A DNA stretch of 64,000 nt, taken from positions 245,577-309,576 of the forward strand of contig NZ_QEIJ01000005.1 of the NCBI RefSeq assembly GCF_003095395.1, written 5' to 3'. Position 1 is the stretch's first letter; each line of letters opens with the position of its first letter. The notes under the pieces were generated by a model, which was given only the letters and a program-made list of their open reading frames with translations, ran no database searches and was not told where the DNA came from. Origin of the DNA: Microbacterium sp. Gd 4-13. GTDB lineage: Bacteria; Actinomycetota; Actinomycetes; Actinomycetales; Microbacteriaceae. This document shows, one piece after another, positions 27,357 through 35,903 of this stretch. The translations under genes and the position numbers were made by a program.

Positions 27357-27953
27357 ATGAGTCTGCGATACGCGCTTCTCGCGCTCGTTCGCGTGGGTCC
27401 GCAGTCGGGGTACGAACTGCAGAAGCAGTTCGCCGTCTCCGTCGGCCATGTCTGGCACGCGCCCGACTCGCAGATCTACCCCGAGCTGCGCCGCATGGAG
27501 GGCGAGGGGCTGTTGTCCGGCGAGGAGCAGACCCGCGGCGAACGCGGAACCCGACGGCTCTACCACATCACTCCGGCCGGCGAGCAGGCATTCCTCGACT
27601 GGATGGCCTCGCCGCCCGACTATCAGCGGGTGCGCGATCCCGCGCATCTGCGGGCGGCCTACCTCGAGGCCGCCACCCCCGCGCAGGGACGCGCGTTCCT
27701 CCGCGCTCACATCGCGCAGTGGGAGGGCGAACTCGATCAGTGGCGCGGCGAGCTGGTGCGCATCGACGCCGCCGACAACCCGATGCTCGTCCGACGCCTC
27801 GCCGTCACCGCCGACGAAGATCGCGAACGCACGATCGCGTACAAGAGATTCGCCTACGAAGGCCTCGTCGAGCGTGCCCTCGGCGAGATCCAGTGGGCCC
27901 GCAGCGGACTCGACCTGATCGACCGCCTCGAAGGTGCCGAGGAGGCCCCATGA
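27357..27953 (+). CDS. PadR-family transcriptional regulator
   Basis: A 198-residue protein. The winged helix is at the N-terminus (LRYALLALVRVGPQSGYELQKQF, then QIYPELRRMEGEGLL and RRLYHITPAGEQAF), followed by the long-helical Vir_act_alpha_C dimerisation region. The ATG follows AGAAGGAG. Its stop overlaps the folE start as ATGA. PadR proteins classically repress phenolic-acid genes, which fits this island. It could bind the palindrome before metF, but that link is inference. Confidence 0.88.
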   Translation: MSLRYALLALVRVGPQSGYELQKQFAVSVGHVWHAPDSQIYPELRRMEGEGLLSGEEQTRGERGTRRLYHITPAGEQAFLDWMASPPDYQRVRDPAHLRAAYLEAATPAQGRAFLRAHIAQWEGELDQWRGELVRIDAADNPMLVRRLAVTADEDRERTIAYKRFAYEGLVERALGEIQWARSGLDLIDRLEGAEEAP

Positions 27954-28537
27954 CGATCACCAGCCCCGTCAGCGTCGACCGCGACCGTGCGGTCTCAGCC
28001 GTCCGCGAACTTCTGCTGGCCGTCGGCGAGGACGCCGACCGCCTGGGCCTGCTCCGCACGCCCGAACGCGTCGCCGACCTCTTCCTCGATCTGTTCTCGG
28101 GGCTCGGCGTCGACCCGGCCGCCGCGCTCGGCGCTCCCGTCGCCCTGACGGAGAACGAGCAGCCCGGCGAACTCGTCGGGCTCACCGGCATCCCGTTCCG
28201 GTCGGTCTGCGAGCACCACCTCCTCCCCTTCGAGGGCACCGTCGACATCTACTACGCGCCCGTGCGCCACATCGCGGGCCTCAGCCGCATCGCGACTCTC
28301 GTCGAGCTCGCCGCCCGCCGCCCCCAGCTGCAGGAGCGGTTGGGACAGCAGATCGCCGACGCGCTCATGGCCGTTCTGCGGCCGCACGGCGTCGCCGTCC
28401 GGATCGAGGCGGCCCACGGATGCGTCGCGCATCTCGAGCCGAGCGCCGCGTCGGCGCGAGCGATCACGGTTGCGACCGTCGGCACGATCCCCGACGCGAC
28501 CTGGCGTCTCGCGGCCAGCACGCACCCCGCGCCCTGA
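27950..28537 (+). CDS. folE: GTP cyclohydrolase I
   Basis: A 195-residue FolE. Zinc ligands are Cys87 and His90 (SVCEHHLLPF) and Cys158 (AHGCV). It makes dihydroneopterin triphosphate, the first step to tetrahydrofolate. The region after Cys158 (AHLEPSAA) departs from the usual CMxxRG motif, so this is a divergent copy. It is translationally coupled to the PadR gene. Placement suggests a pathway-specific supply of folate for the four O-demethylases rather than the housekeeping enzyme. Activity needs the altered segment to be tolerated. Confidence 0.82.
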   Translation: MTITSPVSVDRDRAVSAVRELLLAVGEDADRLGLLRTPERVADLFLDLFSGLGVDPAAALGAPVALTENEQPGELVGLTGIPFRSVCEHHLLPFEGTVDIYYAPVRHIAGLSRIATLVELAARRPQLQERLGQQIADALMAVLRPHGVAVRIEAAHGCVAHLEPSAASARAITVATVGTIPDATWRLAASTHPAP

Positions 28538-28649
28538 CTCCGCACCTGCCGCACAGCGGAAATGGCGTCGAGAATGGTGCCCGGATCGGCGACAATGGTG
28601 CCACTGCCCGTGGAGGTCGCCACGGGCATCTCACGGAGAGCGTGGAACC

Positions 28650-29309
28650 ATGACCCTCATGCCTGTCGCCGATGACGCCGACACCGTGGAACGAGCCACC
28701 GTCGATCAGCAGATCCGCGAAGCGATCCTCGGCGGCGAGTTCGCCCCCCACCAGCGCCTCATCGAGGCCGACCTCAGCGACCGGTTCACCGCCACCCGCG
28801 CTGCGGTGCGCACCGCGCTGCTCACCCTCGCCAGCGAGGGACTCGTCGAGCGGCTGCCGAACCGCGGTGCGCGCGTACGCGCCATCAGCGTCGAAGAGGC
28901 GATCGAGATCGTCGAGGTGCGCGTGGGCCTCGAGTCGCTGTGCGCCCGCAAGGCCGCAGAGCGGGTCGACGCCGACGCGATCGCATGGTTGCGCGACCTG
29001 CGCGACCGCATCGGGACCGCCGTCTCCGCCGGCGATCTCGTCGAGTACTCCCGCCTGAACCAGGAGATGGACCGGCGTCTTCGCGAGTTGAGCGGTCACG
29101 CCACCGCCACCCAGCTGCTCGAGCGCCTGCGAGCCCAGTCGGCACGGCACCAGTTCCGCCTCGCGTTCGCCCCCGGGCGCGCCGCCCGATCGGCTCCCGA
29201 GCACATCGCGATCATCGACGCGGTGATCGCCGGAGACGCGGATGCTGCGGAGGCGGCGACACGCACCCACCTCGCCGGGATCGTCGAGGTGCTCCGCACC
29301 CTCGACTGA
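28650..29309 (+). CDS. GntR-family regulator, FCD subfamily
   Basis: A 219-residue protein with an N-terminal winged helix (VDQQIREAILGGEFAPHQRLIEADLSDRF to GLVERLPNRGARV, residues 15-75) and a C-terminal FCD all-helical domain holding the metal/ligand residues. It follows folE after 112 bases and ends at a bidirectional terminator. FCD regulators sense small carboxylic acids. The TNGTNNACNA-like sites at 34.28 and 42.77 kb fit the GntR/FCD operator style, so it is the best candidate regulator for the importer and gal genes. Confidence 0.88.
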   Translation: MTLMPVADDADTVERATVDQQIREAILGGEFAPHQRLIEADLSDRFTATRAAVRTALLTLASEGLVERLPNRGARVRAISVEEAIEIVEVRVGLESLCARKAAERVDADAIAWLRDLRDRIGTAVSAGDLVEYSRLNQEMDRRLRELSGHATATQLLERLRAQSARHQFRLAFAPGRAARSAPEHIAIIDAVIAGDADAAEAATRTHLAGIVEVLRTLD

Positions 29310-29411
29310 CCCCTCCGCACAACGTCGGACGAACCAGCCGGCACCCCGCGGCAGCCACCGCTTGGCCCGGCGTGTCGCACGAAGCATCCGAAGTCCTGCC
29401 TGGGAAACACC

Positions 29412-29447
29412 AAACGGCGGCCCGCCCCGAGGGACGGACCGCCGTTT
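29412..29447. terminator. Bidirectional terminator between the GntR gene and the Liv binding protein
   Basis: AAACGGCGG (29412-29420) and CCGCCGTTT (29439-29447) form a perfect 9-bp stem with A and T tracts at the base, suitable for both converging genes. Confidence 0.8.
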
Positions 29448-29461
29448 CGGCAGGCGGAGGT

Positions 29462-30727
29462 CTAGCCGAAGTCCTCGACGGTGGTGTAGCCGGTGCCGTT
29501 GTACTTCTGCACGACGACCGACGAGACCGCGGGCTGACCGTCGACCGTCGTGTCGACGGCGGTGCCGTCGAGCATCAGCGGTGCCTGGAAGTCGGTGATC
29601 GACCTCAGCGCCTCCATGAAGTTCTCACGGGTCGGCTCGGTCATGTTCTCGAAGGCCTGCTCGAGCGTCGCGCCCACCATCCAGCTCCACTGGCAGTGGG
29701 GGAACGCCGGCATGTCGGGGTAGTTGCCGTACTCCTTCAGCGCGGAGAGGTACGTCTTCACGTCCTCGTCCTCGGCGAAGGCGGGGCTCTGCGGGGCCTT
29801 GGCGAACGACACCGAGTAGATGCCGGGGAACGCGTCGGCACCACCGGGCTGGAGGATCGCCGTCGGGCTCGAGGTGTTCGACGGCAGGAACCAGCTCGGG
29901 GTCCAGTTCAGCTGCTGCGCCTTCTGCAGCGCCGAGATCACGAGAGGCGTGATCGACATGGCGTTGACGAAGACGTCGGCTCCGGACGCGGCGAGCTCGG
30001 TCATCTGACCATCGACGGCCGTGTCGGTCGCCTCGTAGGTGAGCTCCTTGACGATCTCGATGTTCGAGGCGCCCTCGACGGCCGTCTTGAAGCCCTCGAG
30101 GTACCCCTCGCCGTAGTCGTCGTTCTGGTACAGCACGGCGACCTTGTGGCTCTCGGTCGAGGAGGCCAGCAGCTCTCCGAAGGCTTCGCCCTCGTTCTGG
30201 TAGATCGGCACGAAGCCGAGCTGCTCCGGGCTCTCGGCCTGGTCGCTGAAGATCGGGTCGCCCGTCATGACGAGCACCTGGGGCACCTCGTCGGCGACGG
30301 CCGCCTGGAGGTACGCGCGGTTCGTCGGCGTTCCGAGGCCCGCCGTCATCGCGAAGACGCTGTCCTTGAGCTGGTCGTAGTTGGCCTTCGCCTTCTGCGG
30401 GTCGTATGCGTCGTCGAGCGCGTTGATCTCGACCGTGCGCGTCTTGCCGTCGCCGAACTCGATGCCGCCCTCGGCGTTCTTCATGCCGAAGTAGGCCGTG
30501 ACGCCCGCCACGGTGCACGTGCCGGGGCCGGCCGTCGCACCGCTCAGGGGCGTCGTGATGCCCAGGGTGAGCGTGGTGTCGGTGATGCCGGGGCTGGCCG
30601 CGACCGCGCCGCCCGAGGCGTCACCGCCGCCCTCTCCCCCGCGCGAACAGCCCGAGATCGTCAACGCGAGCGCCGAACTCAGGGCGACGATGCCCAGGAC
30701 GCTCCTGCTCCTCTTGCTCATGTTCAT
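29462..30727 (-). CDS. Branched-chain-amino-acid-type ABC transporter binding lipoprotein
   Basis: A 421-residue exported protein. The signal peptide ends at lipobox ISGC (about 26). The mature protein is a Peripla_BP_6/LivK-like two-lobed binder (TLTLGITTPLSGATAGPG, then KVAVLYQNDDYGEGYLEGF). The ATG overlaps the permease stop as ATGA. It is the last gene of a five-gene liv-type operon. Liv-type binders serve amino acids but also hydroxycinnamates and benzoates in other bacteria; surrounded by O-demethylase genes, a methoxylated aromatic acid is the likely ligand. Confidence 0.88.
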   Translation of the reverse strand: MNMSKRSRSVLGIVALSSALALTISGCSRGGEGGGDASGGAVAASPGITDTTLTLGITTPLSGATAGPGTCTVAGVTAYFGMKNAEGGIEFGDGKTRTVEINALDDAYDPQKAKANYDQLKDSVFAMTAGLGTPTNRAYLQAAVADEVPQVLVMTGDPIFSDQAESPEQLGFVPIYQNEGEAFGELLASSTESHKVAVLYQNDDYGEGYLEGFKTAVEGASNIEIVKELTYEATDTAVDGQMTELAASGADVFVNAMSITPLVISALQKAQQLNWTPSWFLPSNTSSPTAILQPGGADAFPGIYSVSFAKAPQSPAFAEDEDVKTYLSALKEYGNYPDMPAFPHCQWSWMVGATLEQAFENMTEPTRENFMEALRSITDFQAPLMLDGTAVDTTVDGQPAVSSVVVQKYNGTGYTTVEDFG

Positions 30728-31827
30728 GCCTGATCCTCTTTCTTGTTATCGGTGCCCGAGGTGCCGCCCCCGGCGGCGTCTCGAAGGACGGTTCCCTCCG
30801 CCGCGGGGCGCTGCTGCTCGCCCTGCGGAGGAGTCGGTCGACTGCCGGACGGACCGGCGTGCTGAGGTTTTCGGAAGAGCTTCCGCAGCCGGGCGGGAAG
30901 CGAGGCGAGCCCGCCGGGGAGGAGGAAGAGCACGAGCAGCAGGAGCGCGCCCTGCAGCACGGCGGTCAGGTTCGGATCGACGAGGTTCGTCAGCTGCGGG
31001 GCGAGCACGTAGTACGCGCCGCCCAGGAGCGACCCGATGATGCTGCCCGCGCCGCCGATGACCATGGCGGCGAGCAGCTGGATGCTGTGGCCGAAGCTCA
31101 TGGTCTCGGGCGAGGTGTACTGCACCACCACCATGTACAGGAAGCCGCTGACGCCGCCGATGAGGGAGGCCACCGTGAAGGCCAGCACCTTGTAGCGATA
31201 GGGCGAGATGCCCATCGACGAGGCGACGGCCTCGTTCTCCTTCACGATGGCGAAGGCGCGGCCGTACTTCCCGCGCACCAGGTTGCGGGTGAGGAGGAAG
31301 ACGATGCCGCCGACGAGGATCACGATGTAGAGCTGGAACTGGTCGTCGTACAGACCCGACCATTCCGGCGCATCGGTGAAGCGGGCGGAGATGCCCTGCG
31401 AGCCGCCCGTGAACTCGGACAGGCGCTTGGCGAGGGGCACGCCGACGATGGGGAGAGCGATGGTGACCATCGCGATCGCGAGCCCGCCGAGGCGAGCGGC
31501 GGCGAGCGCGATCAGAAGCCCGACGACACCCGGCAGCACGATGCTCGCGATGAAGGTGACGACGATGTTCCAGTCGTTCTCGACCCCGTAGGCGGTGATG
31601 TACGCCCCGAACCCCACGAAGAAGATCTGGCCGAGCGAGACCTGGCCGGTGTAGCCCATGACGACGTTGAGGCCGAGCACCGCGACGGCGAAGACGCCGA
31701 TGCGCGCGACGGTCTGGTTGGCGAACTCGGGGAGCATGAGCGGCAGCGCGAGCACGAGCGCGACCACCACGATCGTGATCGCGAGGCGCACCCAGCGGCG
31801 CGAGAGGAACGACGTTGCAGCGGACAT
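30724..31827 (-). CDS. livM: Liv-type ABC transporter permease (LivM)
   Basis: A 367-residue membrane protein of the LivM/BPD_transp_2 family with about ten helices and the conserved GLNVVMGYTGQVSLGQIFFVGFGAY segment near residue 55. The C-terminal 60 residues are a hydrophilic, Pro/Gly-rich tail predicted to be cytoplasmic and unusual for LivM. It overlaps livH by one base (TGATG) and the binding-protein gene by four. Confidence 0.88.
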   Translation of the reverse strand: MSAATSFLSRRWVRLAITIVVVALVLALPLMLPEFANQTVARIGVFAVAVLGLNVVMGYTGQVSLGQIFFVGFGAYITAYGVENDWNIVVTFIASIVLPGVVGLLIALAAARLGGLAIAMVTIALPIVGVPLAKRLSEFTGGSQGISARFTDAPEWSGLYDDQFQLYIVILVGGIVFLLTRNLVRGKYGRAFAIVKENEAVASSMGISPYRYKVLAFTVASLIGGVSGFLYMVVVQYTSPETMSFGHSIQLLAAMVIGGAGSIIGSLLGGAYYVLAPQLTNLVDPNLTAVLQGALLLLVLFLLPGGLASLPARLRKLFRKPQHAGPSGSRPTPPQGEQQRPAAEGTVLRDAAGGGTSGTDNKKEDQA

Positions 31828-32708
31828 CAGACGCGCACCACGGCTTTCCGGCCGAACAGGCCCTGCGGTCGAACGATGAGCACGACGAAGATCAGCACGA
31901 ACGGCACCGCGACCTTGAGGTCGTAGCCGATGAACGGCACGTACACGGCGGCGAGGTTCTCGAGCACCCCGATGATCCAGGCCGCGAGCACCACCCCGAG
32001 AGGACTCGACAGGCCGCCGAGGATCACCGCGGCGAGCGCGTAGACCAGGGCGTTGTCCATCATTCCCGGGGTGAGCGTCAGCTGCGGGGCGATGAGCGCA
32101 CCGGCAACGGCACCGAGCACCGCCGCGAGGCCCCACCCGACCATGAGCAGCCGACCGACGGGGAGGCCCGAGAACGACGCCGACTGCGGGTTCACCGCGA
32201 CCGCCCTGAGGGCGAGTCCGAGCTTCGTGCCGAGGAACAGCCCCTGCAGCGCGATCATGATCGCCACGATCACGAGGGTCGTGCCGAGTGACCGCACGCT
32301 CACCGAGGCCCCGAGGATCGAGACGGTGTCGAGCGAGAAGAGCGAGGCGAACTGCTGGTTGTTGTAGGTGAAGAGCCACCCACAGATGCCGGTGATGAGG
32401 GTGAGCACACCGATGGTGACCACGACCGCGGTGTCGGGGTCTCCCCGTTCGAAGCGGCGCATCACCCACCGTTCGATGCCCGCGCCCATGAAGAACGAGA
32501 CCAGCACCGACAGCAGGATCGCGACGATCAGGGGCACACCGAAGCCGGTGAACCACCACGCGATGTACGCCGAGAGCACCGCCATGCCGCCCTGCGCGAA
32601 GTTGATCAGCCCGGTCGTCTGGTTCACGAGCACGATCGCGAGCGCGAGGGCCGCGTACACCGACCCGATCGAGAGCCCGTCGACGACGAGTTGGACGAAG
32701 GTACCCAT
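31827..32708 (-). CDS. livH: Liv-type ABC transporter permease (LivH)
   Basis: A 293-residue permease with the LivH opening LVVDGLSIGSVYAALALAIVLVNQTTGLINFAQGGMA and about eight membrane helices. The ATG follows GGAGG. It pairs with LivM to form the channel. Confidence 0.9.
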   Translation of the reverse strand: MGTFVQLVVDGLSIGSVYAALALAIVLVNQTTGLINFAQGGMAVLSAYIAWWFTGFGVPLIVAILLSVLVSFFMGAGIERWVMRRFERGDPDTAVVVTIGVLTLITGICGWLFTYNNQQFASLFSLDTVSILGASVSVRSLGTTLVIVAIMIALQGLFLGTKLGLALRAVAVNPQSASFSGLPVGRLLMVGWGLAAVLGAVAGALIAPQLTLTPGMMDNALVYALAAVILGGLSSPLGVVLAAWIIGVLENLAAVYVPFIGYDLKVAVPFVLIFVVLIVRPQGLFGRKAVVRV

Positions 32709-32711
32709 CGG

Positions 32712-33422
32712 TCAGCCTCCCAGGTAGGCGCGTCGGATCTCGTCCATGCCCTTGAGCTCGGCCGAGGTGCCGGTGAGGACGTTGCGTCCGGTCTCGAGGA
32801 CCGTCGCGCTGTCGACGAGGCGGAAAGCGAGGTTGGCGTTCTGCTCGACGACGAGCATCGCGATGCCCGACTCGACGCGCAGCCGCGCGATCGCGTCGTA
32901 GACGTTCTTCGCCGTGCTCGGCGCGAGCCCGAGCGAGGCCTCGTCGAGCAGCAGCAGCCGGGGCCGGGCCATGAAGGCGCGGGCGACGGCCAGCATCTGC
33001 TGCTCTCCACCGGAGAGCGCGGAGGCGCTGGAGCGGTACCGCTCCTTCAGGTTGGGGAACAGCTCGAGCAGGTAGTCGATGTCGGTCTGGATCGCCGTGC
33101 GGTCCTTGCGGAGGTAGGCCCCGACACGCAGGTTCTCGCGCACGGTCAGAGAACCGAGCGTGCCTCTGCCCTCGGGAACGTGGGCGATGCCGATCCGGGC
33201 GACGCGGTCGGTGCGCATGCCCCGGATGTCCTGGCCGTCGAAGCGGATGCTGCCGCCCGCCCGTACGACGCCGGTGATCGCGCGCAGCGTGGTGGTCTTC
33301 CCCGCGCCGTTCGCTCCGAGGATGCCCACCGCGCCTCCCTCGGGCACCGACAGCGAGACGCCGTCGAGCACCTGTACGGGACCGTAGAACGCGGTGACGT
33401 TCTCGAGTTCAAGCAGCGCCAT
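32712..33422 (-). CDS. livF: Liv-type ABC transporter ATPase (LivF)
   Basis: A 236-residue ATPase with Walker A GANGAGKTT (about 36), signature LSGGEQQ, and LLLDEASLGLAP, typical of LivF. GGAAAGGA precedes the ATG. It overlaps livG by 14 bases and is four codons away from livH, so the operon is tightly coupled. Confidence 0.92.
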   Translation of the reverse strand: MALLELENVTAFYGPVQVLDGVSLSVPEGGAVGILGANGAGKTTTLRAITGVVRAGGSIRFDGQDIRGMRTDRVARIGIAHVPEGRGTLGSLTVRENLRVGAYLRKDRTAIQTDIDYLLELFPNLKERYRSSASALSGGEQQMLAVARAFMARPRLLLLDEASLGLAPSTAKNVYDAIARLRVESGIAMLVVEQNANLAFRLVDSATVLETGRNVLTGTSAELKGMDEIRRAYLGG

Positions 33423-34188
33423 CGACCGCGTCCTTTCCGATGTAGGCCTCGATCACGCGAGGGTCGTTCTGCGCCTGCGCGGCCGTGCCTTCCATGAGCG
33501 TGCGCCCGTGGTCGAGCACGACGACCCGGTCGGTCAGCGCGGCGATCAGGCCCATGTGGTGCTCGACGACGATGACGGTGATGTCGTCGTCGCGGATGCT
33601 GCGCACCGTCGCGATCAGCTGCTCCACCTCGGAGTGCGGCAGGCCCGCCGCGGGCTCGTCGAGAAGGAGGAGGCGGGGTCGCGAGAGGAGCGCCCGGCAC
33701 AGCTCGATGCCCTTGTGCAGACCGTGGGAGAGTTCGTCGGCGGGGAGGTCGGCTGCCCATCCGAGGCCCGTCCGCTCCAGCAGCGCACGCGCCTCCGCGC
33801 GCAGCTCGCGCTCGGACCGCAGGGTGCGGGGCGACCGGATCGACCACTCGGCCGGTCCGCCCGGGAGGCGGGTGTGAGCGCCCAGCAGCACGTTCTCGAG
33901 CACCGACGAGTGCAGCTGGAGCGCGGGATGCTGGAAGGTCCGCGCGAGTCCGCGTCGGGCGAGGCGTGCCGGCGTCGAGCCGAGCATCTCGTCGTCATCG
34001 ATGCGGATCGACCCGGAACTCGGGCGGTAATGCCCGCTGATGCAGTTGAACAGCGAAGTCTTCCCCGCGCCGTTCGGCCCGACGAGGCCGAAGATCTGGC
34101 CCGGTTCGACCGTGAATCCCACGTTCTCGAGCACCGTGATGCCACCGAATCGCAGGTTCACCTCCTGCAGGGTCAGTCGAGCTGCCAT
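33409..34188 (-). CDS. livG: Liv-type ABC transporter ATPase (LivG)
   Basis: A 259-residue ATPase with Walker A GPNGAGKTS (about 39), RTFQHPALQLHSSVLENV and LLLDEPAAGL. The usual signature LSxG appears as LSHGLHK, a modest change from LSYGQQR. It is the first gene of the importer operon, with GGAGAGG before the ATG and a good promoter 67-95 bases upstream. Confidence 0.9.
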   Translation of the reverse strand: MAARLTLQEVNLRFGGITVLENVGFTVEPGQIFGLVGPNGAGKTSLFNCISGHYRPSSGSIRIDDDEMLGSTPARLARRGLARTFQHPALQLHSSVLENVLLGAHTRLPGGPAEWSIRSPRTLRSERELRAEARALLERTGLGWAADLPADELSHGLHKGIELCRALLSRPRLLLLDEPAAGLPHSEVEQLIATVRSIRDDDITVIVVEHHMGLIAALTDRVVVLDHGRTLMEGTAAQAQNDPRVIEAYIGKDAVDGAA

Positions 34189-34254
34189 TGCTCACCTCTC
34201 CGTGTCGCAGCATCCTTGCCTACGACATAAAGGACGAATCCCGCCCTGTCTGGG

Positions 34255-34283
34255 AAGCTACGGATCCGCTCCCCGATTGTCAA
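34255..34283 (-). promoter_or_regulatory. liv operon promoter with overlapping GntR-type site
   Basis: On the minus strand TTGACA (34283-34278) and TAGCTT (34260-34255) are separated by 17 bases. The decamer TTGTCAACGA at 34277-34286 fits TNGTNNACNA and covers the -35 box. A weaker divergent promoter (TTGTCA 34277-34282, TATGCG 34301-34306) for the O-demethylase gene overlaps the same site. Confidence 0.6.
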
Positions 34284-34474
34284 CGATTTTGGTGTGCGGT
34301 TATGCGGACGTGATCTCGGGCCCCCTCCACGAGCATGCGCCGGCGGCCCCGTCGACCCGGTTCACGGTGACATCGAGACCGCCCATACGCCGCGGAATTT
34401 CCTTTCATCGGAAGCCGACACGTCGAACCGGCGCGGCGGGCGCACGATCGGACGTAACGAAAGGAACGTCGACG

Positions 34475-35839
34475 ATGACATCCGAATCCCTCGCCCAGGC
34501 GATCACCCGTGCCGGCTCCGCCGTGGAGCTGCTCCGCAACCAGAACTGGCCGGCCTTCACGTTCCCGGTCGCACCCGAGTTCACGAACTGGCGCGACGAG
34601 CAGCGCTCGTGGAGCACGACCGTGGCGCTCATGGACCAGTCCCACCACATGACGCAGCTGTTCCTCGGCGGCAGCGATCTGCTGCCGCTCCTCGAATCGG
34701 TCTCGCCGAACACGTTCGCCACCTTCCGGCCCGGCGTGGCCAAGCAGCTCATCTCGGTGAACGAGGGCGGCTACCTCATCGGGGACGGCATCCTCTTCTA
34801 CAACGAAGACGCCCCCGAGGGCCTGGTGCTCATCGGCCACCACATCCTCATCGACTGGATCCGTTACAACGTCGAGAAGGCCGCGGCGGCGGGCAAGGAC
34901 GTGCACCACCGCCTCGAGCCGAACTCGCACATGCGTCAGGGCCCCCCGACCTTCTACCGCTACGAGCTGCAGGGCCCCCGCGCCGACGAGGTCATGGAGA
35001 AGCTCTTCGGCGGCCCGCCACCCGAGGTGAAGTTCTTCCACATCGGCGACTTCCAGATCGCCGGACGCGCGGTCAAGGGGCTTCGCCACGGCATGGCAGG
35101 ACAGCCGGGCTTCGAGTTCTTCGGGCCCTGGGCAGACAACGAGGCCGTGCTCGAGGCGATCCTCGACGCCGGCGCCGAGTTCGACATCCGCCGCGTGGGC
35201 GCGAAGGCCTACTCGGCGACGCCGCTCGAGTCGGGCTGGGTGCCCACCCCGTTCCCCGCGGTCTTCGACGACGACCTGGCCGAGTACCGCGAGTGGCTGC
35301 CGGCCGCGCGCATCGGATCGGTGGCCGGGTCGCACTTCTCGTCCGACATCCGCGATTTCTACATGACCCCCTACGACCTGGGGCTCGGGCGCTCGGTGCG
35401 CTTCGACCACGACTTCCATGGGCGCGCCGCCCTCGAGCGCCACGCCGAGGCTCCGCGCCGGCGAAAGGCCACGCTGCTCTGGAATGCCGAAGACGTCGCA
35501 TCGGTCGTCCGCTCCCAGCTCGAACCCGGCACTCCGGCGAAGTTCCTCGACTTCCCGAAGGCGCGCTACGGGCTCTACCAGATGGACGACGTGCGGCTCG
35601 ACGGCCAGAGCGTCGGCATCTCCACCGACGCGGGGTACATCGCGTTCGACCAGCTCTACATGTCGCTCGCGACGATCGACGTCGACGTGGCGGACGGCAC
35701 CGAGGTCGAGGTGGTGTGGGGCGAGGATCCGATCTCCGCGAAGCACTCGGTCGACCAGGATCACCGCCAGGTCACGATCCGCGCGACCGTCGCCCCCGCG
35801 CCGTACCACGAGTGGGCGCGCACGGTCTATCGCGCCTGA
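34475..35839 (+). CDS. Tetrahydrofolate-dependent O-demethylase, DesA-like (copy 2)
   Basis: A 454-residue GcvT-fold paralogue of LigM. Shared segments include SHHMTQLFLGGSDLLPLL, GDGILFYNEDAPEG, LRHGMAGQPGFEFFGPW and LESGWVPTPFPAVF. It is shorter than copies 1 and 4 and changes YIYP to FTFP, losing both N-terminal tyrosines, while keeping the Tyr of KAYS. It groups by eye with copy 3 and with syringate-type DesA rather than with LigM. It is divergent from the liv operon and followed by an IclR gene. Syringate is the most natural guess; another methoxyarene is possible. Confidence 0.82.
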   Translation: MTSESLAQAITRAGSAVELLRNQNWPAFTFPVAPEFTNWRDEQRSWSTTVALMDQSHHMTQLFLGGSDLLPLLESVSPNTFATFRPGVAKQLISVNEGGYLIGDGILFYNEDAPEGLVLIGHHILIDWIRYNVEKAAAAGKDVHHRLEPNSHMRQGPPTFYRYELQGPRADEVMEKLFGGPPPEVKFFHIGDFQIAGRAVKGLRHGMAGQPGFEFFGPWADNEAVLEAILDAGAEFDIRRVGAKAYSATPLESGWVPTPFPAVFDDDLAEYREWLPAARIGSVAGSHFSSDIRDFYMTPYDLGLGRSVRFDHDFHGRAALERHAEAPRRRKATLLWNAEDVASVVRSQLEPGTPAKFLDFPKARYGLYQMDDVRLDGQSVGISTDAGYIAFDQLYMSLATIDVDVADGTEVEVVWGEDPISAKHSVDQDHRQVTIRATVAPAPYHEWARTVYRA

Positions 35840-35903
35840 CCGCGATCGCCGGAGGGTCGGGCACGCGGCGGATGGTGTGTAGGGTCTCTCGCAGGAGGTC
35901 GCG

